A stretch of DNA of 8,232 nt, from contig DGQO01000063.1 of assembly GCA_002400445.1 (NCBI GenBank), positions 1-8,232 on the forward strand. The letters are read 5' to 3'. Below, piece by piece: positions 1-7,192 of the stretch. The stretch comes from Chitinophagaceae bacterium UBA4412. Its GTDB lineage: Bacteria > Bacteroidota > Bacteroidia > Chitinophagales > Chitinophagaceae. Below the pieces are notes generated by a model. That model worked only from the letters and a program-made list of their open reading frames with translations. It was not told the DNA's origin and made no database searches. A program made the translations under genes and the position numbers. Each line of letters starts with the position of its first letter. Position 1 is the stretch's first letter.

Positions 1-24
1 TATGCGTAAAATTATATGAATGAA

Positions 25-972
25 TTATCGCTCTCTTCCACGCAAAGCCAAACTAATTTTTAAGTTAAAGCCAAAGTAGTTGTCATTATCCTTTGGATTA
101 CCTCTTTTTTTGCCAGCGTCGGTTTGAGGCAGGTATTCTCCCCGCTGCCGGTCGTTCAGTCGCAGCGCATTGTTTAGTTTAGCACCCGTGAAATAATTTG
201 CATATAAAGATTTATCAATGTAGTTCGTGCTCACGTCATCAATATAATCTGTGTTCGTAGGGCGATATACAAATTCTGCTCTTAGATTAAGCAAAGGACT
301 GAGTTCATATTTAGCGCCTGCACCAAATGGTATGGCAAGGGCATTCAGGTTATAAGGTTTACGATCGGGATATTCTGCAAAGCCCTGTCCTTCTGTACTC
401 AAAGGTTGCAACGCCACCCAGCGACCGTTTAAATACGCCTCGGGATTAAATTTAAAATAACTGATACCCACAAGCAAGTAAGGAGAAATCCTTGGTGGTG
501 CATAATCTTTTGAAGCCCAATCTATAAATGCGTATAATGGATGGAACTCCGCCAGGAGGGCAATTTCAGTAATGTTTGTTCTAAAACTCAAATTCCTGTT
601 ATAGCGTGCCCGGGCAATATCCGTTTTTGGTACATTGGCCAAAACGCTATCACTTGCGGAGAGCCGGAAGTAATTACCTTCTAAGCGCAAAGCCAGCATG
701 TCTTTATATGTTAAAGCCAGGAATGCACCCCCACCAAATTCGGTGTTACCCATATTCAGATCCTTGAGAAATTTTCCTCCAATTCCTTTTTTCCCGCCTA
801 TGTCTGTAAGACTGTTTACAACCGAACCAGAGGCGCCAATTTCGAAAACGATCGGCGAGGCATAATAAGAATCGTTGTAGAAATAATATTGCCCTTGCGC
901 ATTACTGGAAGTGGCAGTTAAAAAAAGCAGAAATGTAGCTGCCTTCACAAAATGTAGAATGGGCTTTTTCAT
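25..972 (-). CDS. Outer-membrane beta-barrel protein, DUF6089/PorG-like
   Basis: This is a 315-residue exported protein. Residues 1-25 form a Sec signal peptide: a Lys pair, a hydrophobic stretch around residues 8-20, then SSNA before Gln26, a plausible signal peptidase I site. The rest alternates short amphipathic strands with Gly- and Tyr-rich turns, as in small outer-membrane barrels. Segments such as RNLSFRTNITEIALLAEF (127-143), RISPYLLVGISYFKFNPEAY (161-180), LQPLSTEGQG (188-197), AIPFGAGAKYELS (213-225) and TDYIDDVSTNY (241-251) resemble the Bacteroidota DUF6089 family as I remember it. That family includes or resembles the T9SS protein PorG. The C-terminus is basic (RGRER) rather than the usual aromatic end of a barrel. 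The gene follows nth by 75 bp on the same strand, with no terminator seen between them, so co-transcription is possible. The ATG at 972 is chosen because it starts the signal peptide. I am confident of an outer-membrane barrel and less sure of any T9SS role. Confidence 0.8.
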   Translation of the reverse strand: MKKPILHFVKAATFLLFLTATSSNAQGQYYFYNDSYYASPIVFEIGASGSVVNSLTDIGGKKGIGGKFLKDLNMGNTEFGGGAFLALTYKDMLALRLEGNYFRLSASDSVLANVPKTDIARARYNRNLSFRTNITEIALLAEFHPLYAFIDWASKDYAPPRISPYLLVGISYFKFNPEAYLNGRWVALQPLSTEGQGFAEYPDRKPYNLNALAIPFGAGAKYELSPLLNLRAEFVYRPTNTDYIDDVSTNYIDKSLYANYFTGAKLNNALRLNDRQRGEYLPQTDAGKKRGNPKDNDNYFGFNLKISLALRGRER

Positions 973-1047
973 GTATGGGGCCGTTGTTGGCGGGTTAAGT
1001 CCCGTTTTTACAAAGAAAACGATAATTTTTGAGTTTTAGTTTTAATG

Positions 1048-1686
1048 CTATCGATGTTTATTAAAAAACTTACATCCATCACGAAGCCCGCAAATGTTGC
1101 ATTTTGGGCTTCTGGCCACGCAGATATACCTACCGTGGAGGATCAACCAATGATGCGCTTTGTGCACAAGGGCTTTTGGAATATGGGCGATAAGTTGCTT
1201 TTCTGCGGCCAGGGGTGTTTTTGCATTTGTCGTAAGACCGAGCCTTGCGCTCACCCGGAACACATGCGTGTCTACCGCCATATTTGGCTGCTCATCGAGC
1301 ACACTGGTAATTACGTTCGCTGTTTTTCTGCCCACCCCCGGAAGTTTTATAAGGTCAGGTACATTCATTGGTACTTTTCCATTAAAATCCTGTACCAGCA
1401 TTTGTGCCATACCTAGTAAGTGCTTTGATTTATTGTTAGGATAAGAAACGCTGCGGATGTACGAAAAAATGTTGTCTTCTGTAGCAAGGGCGAGTTCCCG
1501 CACTGTTGGGTATTGCGCAAATAAATGAGGAGTCACTAAATTGATGCGTTTATCTGTACACTGGGCAGAGAGAATAACGGCCACCAGCAACTGGTAGGCA
1601 TTGTCATACATCAGTTCCGTTTCTGGTTCCGGCACATGCTCCTGGAAGTATTTTATTACGAATTGGTAACGTTCTTTTTTAGTCAT
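1048..1686 (-). CDS. nth: Endonuclease III (DNA glycosylase/AP lyase)
   Basis: This 212-residue protein is a base-excision repair enzyme that removes oxidised pyrimidines and cleaves at abasic sites by beta-elimination. The helix-hairpin-helix with Gly-Pro/Val-Gly loop is at 115-125 (LPGVGRKTANV) and carries the catalytic Lys121. The catalytic Asp139 lies in AVDTHVFRV. The C-terminal iron-sulphur loop has Cys189, Cys196, Cys199 and Cys205, the exact C-x6-C-x2-C-x5-C spacing for a 4Fe-4S cluster. LSAQCTD at 39-45 is the N-terminal family motif. Length and N-terminus match E. coli Nth (211 residues, catalytic Lys120 and Asp138), which supports the ATG at 1686. Just upstream, a hairpin and a run of seven U (minus strand) end right at this ATG, leaving no conventional ribosome-binding site (see findings). 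The gene lies 50 bp downstream of the 80-residue gene and 75 bp upstream of the barrel protein. Confidence 0.97.
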   Translation of the reverse strand: MTKKERYQFVIKYFQEHVPEPETELMYDNAYQLLVAVILSAQCTDKRINLVTPHLFAQYPTVRELALATEDNIFSYIRSVSYPNNKSKHLLGMAQMLVQDFNGKVPMNVPDLIKLPGVGRKTANVITSVLDEQPNMAVDTHVFRVSARLGLTTNAKTPLAAEKQLIAHIPKALVHKAHHWLILHGRYICVARSPKCNICGLRDGCKFFNKHR

Positions 1687-1712
1687 AAAAAAAGCCCCGG
1701 TTTAGCCAGGGC
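1687..1712 (-). terminator. Intrinsic terminator after the 80-residue gene, abutting nth
   Basis: Read on the minus strand, GCCCTGG (1712-1706), the loop CTAAA and CCGGGGC (1700-1694) form a 7-bp stem with one G-U pair. Seven T residues follow (1693-1687). This is a textbook rho-independent terminator 24 bp after the stop codon of the 80-residue gene. Its T-tract touches the nth ATG at 1686, so it may also control nth expression. Confidence 0.8.
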
Positions 1713-1736
1713 AAATGTCTTTAAAACAACTGATGG

Positions 1737-1979
1737 TTACACTGTTTCCGCAGTAGCTTCTATAGATTTTTCTGCATAGCGCATGATTGTATCCAGGCTC
1801 TGCTGTCTTGGAGAAAGCAATTCTACTTTATTCAATTCGGCATGTGTGCAGGTAAGTATGTTCATTTTCTCCCGAAGGCTCCAGTCTTGCTGAAGGGCCT
1901 CTTTTATCGCTGCTGTTTTTTCCTGGGATGTTTCGTTATACAGAAACTGTAGCAAATCCCCCATTGTAAAAGTGTGCAT
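1737..1979 (-). CDS. Uncharacterised 80-residue protein
   Basis: This is a small soluble protein with no signal peptide and no membrane segment. It is rich in Glu, Gln, Ala and Leu and looks mostly helical: probable helices cover about residues 6-15 (MGDLLQFLYN), 17-31, 33-53 and 60-74. The single Cys44 and His46 (LTCTHAEL) are too few for a zinc site. The pattern (short helix with YNE, acidic-basic helix, Leu-rich helix, then LSPRQQSLDTIMRYAEKS) resembles small conserved hypothetical proteins of Bacteroidota that look like the N-terminal part of anti-sigma-factor proteins, but I cannot assign a function. It lies between the ftsB-like gene (96 bp upstream) and nth (50 bp downstream) on the same strand and ends in its own terminator hairpin. 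A second in-frame ATG at residue 6 is possible; the first is kept because it gives the longer frame. Coding status is likely, from the clean amphipathic pattern and tight spacing. Confidence 0.7.
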   Translation of the reverse strand: MHTFTMGDLLQFLYNETSQEKTAAIKEALQQDWSLREKMNILTCTHAELNKVELLSPRQQSLDTIMRYAEKSIEATAETV

Positions 1980-2075
1980 AAGTGAATTTAAGCGTTGTAA
2001 AATTTAAAAATATGTAATCATTGTCCGGTTATTAAACGAGGGCAGGCTTCAGATATTGTATCAATCCTGTGTTTT

Positions 2076-2378
2076 TTACTTATTTGTTGCGGGATTTACG
2101 ATATAAAGGTCTTCATTGTCCTTTTTCATGTAGTACTGCTCCCGTGCATACTGTTCCAGTGTTTGAGCATTGGTTTTCAGTAAATTAAGCTCTTCTTTGG
2201 TTTCTTTTATCAGGTTGGTAAGGTGGGTTTCGCTCTCCTGGAGATTTTCTAATTTTTGTCGGCGTTCCATGATAAGTCCCCAGTCTTTCGGATCAAAAAA
2301 CAGCATCCACACCAGGAATAACAGCATAGCAATGAGGTATTTATTTTTGAGGATTGAAAATGTGCGGGATAATTTCAT
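2076..2378 (-). CDS. Septum formation initiator, FtsB/DivIC family
   Basis: This 100-residue bitopic inner-membrane protein has the FtsB/DivIC layout. A short basic N-terminus (KLSRTFSILKNK) lies in the cytoplasm, one membrane helix spans about residues 13-28 (YLIAMLLFLVWMLFF), and a periplasmic coiled coil covers about 36-72 (ERRQKLENLQESETHL and onward). The conserved tail LEQYAREQYYMKKDNEDLYIV (74-94) matches the family signature of an ExxAREx(Y/L)xM element followed by a short strand. In the divisome such proteins join FtsL and FtsQ-like partners and signal septal peptidoglycan synthesis. The symbol is left empty because FtsB and DivIC cannot be separated from sequence alone. In several bacteria this gene directly follows eno; here a protease gene lies between them. 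The ATG at 2378 gives a normal family length. Confidence 0.9.
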   Translation of the reverse strand: MKLSRTFSILKNKYLIAMLLFLVWMLFFDPKDWGLIMERRQKLENLQESETHLTNLIKETKEELNLLKTNAQTLEQYAREQYYMKKDNEDLYIVNPATNK

Positions 2379-2433
2379 GTGTAAGATTGCTAATCAAAGT
2401 ACGGCAAAAGCTTTTAAAATTGCAGTAATCTGT

Positions 2434-2466
2434 AAAAAAAAAGGCCGTCTTTTAAAAGGCGACCTT
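2434..2466 (-). terminator. Intrinsic terminator of the M43 protease gene
   Basis: On the minus strand AAGGTCGCC (2466-2458) pairs with GACGGCCTT (2449-2441) with one wobble pair and one mismatch, around a TTTTAAAA loop that may itself pair partly. The last CCTT of the stem continues into a T-tract (nine T at 2442-2434). It starts 21 bp after the protease stop codon and lies before the ftsB-like gene, separating the two transcripts. Confidence 0.75.
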
Positions 2467-2487
2467 AAATTCAACAGTTTCTTTTGG

Positions 2488-5400
2488 TTAATTAATAATC
2501 AATTTTTCAACGGTTACTTCATTATCCTGTATTACTTGAAGCATATACACTCCAGCTCCCACATTTTTAATGTTGAGCACGGCTGGTGCAGATGCGATAT
2601 TTAATTTGTTCCATTGCTGCACTACAGCACCGCTTGCATCCAGGAGTTTAACCTGCGTTCTGGCTGCATTACTGCCCGGTGCATGTACAGTTACAGTATT
2701 CTTTGCCGGGTTAGGGCTTACTAAAATACTCAACGCACCAGTTTTAATGCGGGCCTGCCTCACTTCAGAAATGGCGGCTTTATTATCTGCATCAATTTGG
2801 CGGAGCCGATAGTAGTAAAGCACATTGGCTTGCACCGCATAATCTGTAAACAGGTAATTTTTATTTCCAGCGCTGGCCATAGCTGCAGGCACATTACCTA
2901 TATCTTCAAAATGAGTAGCATCTGAACTTCTCTCAATAATGAAAGCCTTGTTATTGATTTCATTGCTTGTACTCCAGTTCAACCTGATGGCTTTGCCTTG
3001 CGGTGTTGCATCAAAACTTATAAGGCTTACCGGTAGTGCGGCCAGTGGGCTTGCGAGCATAAACTGTGAAAAGCCCCCGGTAAAGTTCCCGGTAAAGGAG
3101 GCATATCCTTTCGTAGCCCGTTGATCATCCACTACCGCATTTACAATAAGTGTGTTATTGCCTGTAAGTACCGATCCTAAATCAACAGCATCCTTCACTT
3201 TCATGAGTTTAAGGTTAGGCACATCGGTACCCCATACGGCTAATTCTGCAGTGGTAAAGTAGAATGTGGCTGTGTAAGTGGCTGTTGTATTTGCCGCTGC
3301 AGGCGTGATGCTGATAACCTTGTTGCTACGTAAAAATCCACCTACATTGGTTGTTACGGCCGCCTGCCCATTTCCTGAACTGGAAATTGATCCGGTTACA
3401 CAACCCACATTATAATTTGGATTGGAAAGTGTAGCAATAATTTTATTTGCAGCCGAGATGAATTGGGTGCTTTGTCCTGTGCCAAGAGATGTTGCAGCAA
3501 TCTCGCCAGTGTTTGTAGATACGCCAACACCAAAATCGCCCGACACTACGATATTGTCTACAATGAGCGGAGGGTTGGCTCCACTATTGTCATCGTTAGT
3601 CCAGCCGAACCCAAACCAAAGATTGGGAAGGTTTTCAAAAGAGGCAGGCAGGTTAAGGGTAAAGGCGGTTTTGGCAGATTTCCCTTTTAATACTACAGGA
3701 TTTCCAAAAGCATCAGCTAGCTGTGCTAAGCCACTCGTTTGTGCGGTAGTGGAATAGTATATAGAACCATAGTCATAATCACCCTGTGCATCAGCCTCGC
3801 CCAGCGCCGCATAATCGAAAGTGAGTTTTAAATTTTTATACCCTACCGTGTTTATCGATTTAGTAAGAGCGATCGCATTGGAACTGGGCGTAGGTACGGT
3901 TTCGGTAGGATCAAATGTATAAGTATTTGGAGCAGTTTCATTAGTACGCTCTCTTGCAGTTCCGTTAGTAACATGCAGTACACGGCCATCTGCCGCGGTA
4001 AAGCCGGTGGCATCGCCATACACGGCATTTACGGTAAATATGTTTGCACTAGTGCTAAATGTTCCGCTCACCCAGCCGGCAGGCATACTTCCACTATTGG
4101 CTGTGGTGCCAAAATTTTCAGAAAACGCTGCGCTGCCTGAACTTGAATTATTTACAGGCTTAATCACATCATCATCTACAATCGTCACCACAATGGACTG
4201 GCCTAAAGTTCCGGCAGAAACACCACCGCCTGAACCGATGCTGTAAGAGAGATTAATGGTTTTATTTGCACCTGCTACGCCATTGTCAAAAATGCGGATA
4301 ATAACAGGTTTATAATTATCGCCAGCGGCAAAGTTGAGCGTTGGGGTAAGCAGGTCATAATCTACACCTATTACTGCAGTTCCTCCGGTGTTGATGATTA
4401 CGGTAGTTGCGGCGGTAGCCTTATCTTCCACATTCAGTAATAAGCTTACGTCTGTATATTTAGGGCAAGTAGTCATTGTAGAACTCTCGCTTACTCTAAA
4501 AGCACCGTCACAATCGGCAAAGGCGATCCTGTTACTGGCCGTTACAAAGACAAATCCTACATTGGAAGTGGTGAGGGAACCCCTCCTTGGGCTATTGGCA
4601 AACACTGCTTCCATCCTGTCTCCCTGGTTTACCGTAAAAGTGTTGGCTACAATATCATCGCAGTAATCCATGTAATTTTCAAACATCTCATCTGCTGTTC
4701 CGCAAGAATTTGCCTTCGGGTGTTGTGGTGTGCCGGAATTGTCAGCGAAATGCGTTGGCGTGTCATTGCAATAATCTGTTCCGCAGTTGGCATCTCCCCA
4801 AATATGTCGCAATCCAAAGAAATGTCCTAGTTCGTGAGTGAGTGTTTTTCCTTTCCCATACGCACTCGCACAAGATCCTACCGGGGCGAAAATGCTGCCC
4901 ACTGTTGTATAATCAATGGTAACACCTGCAGTAAGATTTGTTTCTCCAGAACCTAAACCAGGCAACCCGGAAGAGGTAGGAAAAGTGGCTATTCCCAGGA
5001 TGCCTGCTTCCCATTGAGATACCCAAATGTTGAGGTAGCGTGCAGGATCCCAAATGCTGTTTGGCTTAATGGTATTTGTAAGATAGTTGCTGGAGCTGGC
5101 GTAGCCAACAGTGTATGGTGGTGCGCTCCATCCTTTTGCGCTTCGATCTATGCGGTCTATTCCGGGTTCGGCAAGCGCTACACCAGTTGGATCATTCTGT
5201 GCGAGAGCAAAACGAATGCCCATATCTTCTGCTACGGCACCGTAAGGACTGTTTGAAAGGTTAGCATAATCTTTATTGATTTGCAAAACCTGCTGCTGCA
5301 CAGCTGCCTGGGAAATATTTCTTCCGGAGCCTACCGCTTCACTGTTATGTACGATGTGAAACACCACGGGCACTACCACTCCGGGGTTCACTTTTCCGGC

Positions 5401-5613
5401 TATCCTGTTTGCTCTTACTTCTGCTACTTTCTGGCTCATCCATGCTTCAAACTGCTGCGTGGTTTCAGCATTTGGATGTGTGTTAATATATTGCTGCAGT
5501 AGTTCTGCAGTTGCACATTTTCTGGATGCAAGCGGTTTTTCCAGCAGTTGCTGTGCTACAACGGGCATTGAAAAAATAGTGCAGATGACCGCTAAGAGGT
5601 AAATTTTTTTCAT
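2488..5613 (-). CDS. Secreted M43 (pappalysin-like) zinc metalloprotease with T9SS sorting domain
   Basis: This is a 1041-residue extracellular multidomain protease. Residues 1-20 are a signal peptide ending VVA before Gln21. A propeptide of about 21-75 contains SRKCATAELL with Cys33, the position of a candidate cysteine switch. The catalytic domain covers about 78-350. HELGHFFGLRH (260-270) gives zinc ligands His260, His264 and His270 and the general base Glu261, and NYMDY (313-317, Met315) is the Met-turn of metzincins. Cys248, Cys277, Cys282, Cys304 and Cys318 are likely disulphide partners. A Calx-beta-like domain follows at about 372-482, ending VVTIVDDD. Next come a jelly-roll domain of the choice-of-anchor J type (about 496-692, FSENFGTT and GSMPAGW), a beta-sandwich common before T9SS tails (about 700-855), an FN3-like unit (about 860-957), and the T9SS type A sorting domain (about 961-1041, VSPNPAKNTVTV to GVYMLQVIQ). 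The protein should cross the outer membrane by T9SS. The exact substrate is unknown. Confidence 0.95.
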   Translation of the reverse strand: MKKIYLLAVICTIFSMPVVAQQLLEKPLASRKCATAELLQQYINTHPNAETTQQFEAWMSQKVAEVRANRIAGKVNPGVVVPVVFHIVHNSEAVGSGRNISQAAVQQQVLQINKDYANLSNSPYGAVAEDMGIRFALAQNDPTGVALAEPGIDRIDRSAKGWSAPPYTVGYASSSNYLTNTIKPNSIWDPARYLNIWVSQWEAGILGIATFPTSSGLPGLGSGETNLTAGVTIDYTTVGSIFAPVGSCASAYGKGKTLTHELGHFFGLRHIWGDANCGTDYCNDTPTHFADNSGTPQHPKANSCGTADEMFENYMDYCDDIVANTFTVNQGDRMEAVFANSPRRGSLTTSNVGFVFVTASNRIAFADCDGAFRVSESSTMTTCPKYTDVSLLLNVEDKATAATTVIINTGGTAVIGVDYDLLTPTLNFAAGDNYKPVIIRIFDNGVAGANKTINLSYSIGSGGGVSAGTLGQSIVVTIVDDDVIKPVNNSSSGSAAFSENFGTTANSGSMPAGWVSGTFSTSANIFTVNAVYGDATGFTAADGRVLHVTNGTARERTNETAPNTYTFDPTETVPTPSSNAIALTKSINTVGYKNLKLTFDYAALGEADAQGDYDYGSIYYSTTAQTSGLAQLADAFGNPVVLKGKSAKTAFTLNLPASFENLPNLWFGFGWTNDDNSGANPPLIVDNIVVSGDFGVGVSTNTGEIAATSLGTGQSTQFISAANKIIATLSNPNYNVGCVTGSISSSGNGQAAVTTNVGGFLRSNKVISITPAAANTTATYTATFYFTTAELAVWGTDVPNLKLMKVKDAVDLGSVLTGNNTLIVNAVVDDQRATKGYASFTGNFTGGFSQFMLASPLAALPVSLISFDATPQGKAIRLNWSTSNEINNKAFIIERSSDATHFEDIGNVPAAMASAGNKNYLFTDYAVQANVLYYYRLRQIDADNKAAISEVRQARIKTGALSILVSPNPAKNTVTVHAPGSNAARTQVKLLDASGAVVQQWNKLNIASAPAVLNIKNVGAGVYMLQVIQDNEVTVEKLIIN
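2491..2733 (-). other. T9SS type A C-terminal sorting domain (within the protease)
   Basis: About 80 codons encode the sorting signal. It opens with the SPNPAKNTVTV motif, continues with VKLLDASGAVVQQ, and closes with GAGVYMLQVIQDNEVTVEKLIIN, the order typical of type A domains. The outer-membrane translocon recognises this domain, and it is normally removed or exchanged for surface anchoring after export. It commits the upstream protease to T9SS. Confidence 0.93.
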
Positions 5614-5645
5614 AATTGTGCTGTGATGATAAGGTGATGAAGGCG

Positions 5646-5654
5646 CAAAAGATA
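5646..5654 (-). promoter_or_regulatory. Possible -7 box for the protease gene
   Basis: The minus strand reads TATCTTTTG, close to the Bacteroidota -7 consensus TAnnTTTG with one extra T. It lies 32 bp upstream of the protease ATG and just downstream of the enolase terminator. A TTG (5681-5679) lies 24 bp further upstream, slightly too far for an ideal -33 element. Fit is partial, so this is tentative. Confidence 0.35.
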
Positions 5655-5680
5655 ATCAGGCTTTAAATATACCACATTCA

Positions 5681-5711
5681 ATAAAAAAGTGCCTCAAAAA
5701 GAGGCACTTTT
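5681..5711 (-). terminator. Strong intrinsic terminator of enolase
   Basis: GAGGCACTTTT (5701-5711) and AAAAGTGCCTC (5685-5695) are perfect 11-bp complements around a five-base loop (5696-5700). On the minus strand the descending arm runs into TTTTTTAT (5688-5681). The hairpin begins 22 bp after the enolase stop. Its A/T flanks are partly symmetrical, so weak activity in the other direction is possible, but no plus-strand gene ends here. Confidence 0.9.
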
Positions 5712-5733
5712 AAAATGATTATAGTCAAATTCC

Positions 5734-7059
<1,326 letters not shown>

Positions 7060-7152
7060 ATCTATTCGGTAAAACTTTGTTCCCAGTTGATGAGAATCAT
7101 CTAAATAGGCCAGCTACGCTAAATAACCCCCGGCAAATGAGGCATAGGTGCC

Positions 7153-7160
7153 TATATTTG
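7153..7160 (+). promoter_or_regulatory. -7 promoter box of the repeat-protein gene
   Basis: TATATTTG matches the Bacteroidota -7 consensus TAnnTTTG exactly and lies 32 bp upstream of the ATG at 7193, giving a leader of roughly 25 bases. No good -33 TTTG is visible upstream. A small dyad (7144-7155) overlaps the left edge of the box. Confidence 0.5.
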
Positions 7161-7192
7161 TAACGTTTTTAATCACCTTATTTCAAATTGCA

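Noticed and set aside
991..1004. CGGG and CCCG inverted repeat followed by T residues, upstream of the barrel gene
   Set aside because: The stem is only 4 bp, and no plus-strand gene precedes it to be terminated. It is in the leader of the minus-strand gene and too weak to call.
1045..1444. Two overlapping plus-strand open frames
   Set aside because: They lie antisense to nth, whose minus-strand product has all catalytic and Fe-S residues. Their translations show no domain, signal peptide or family pattern.
2036..2075. Possible terminator after the ftsB-like gene
   Set aside because: Only short imperfect pairings (CAGG with CCTG, ATTG with CAAT) and no T-tract after them, so no terminator is called. 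Read-through into the 80-residue gene is possible.
2395..2401. TACTTTG on the minus strand upstream of the ftsB-like gene as a -7 box
   Set aside because: It has one base too few between TA and TTTG to fit the consensus, and no -33 element is visible, so it was not listed.
2570..5502. Several plus-strand open frames opposite the protease gene
   Set aside because: They are antisense shadows of a well-supported 1041-codon gene, with composition that looks like reverse reading of beta-rich coding sequence.
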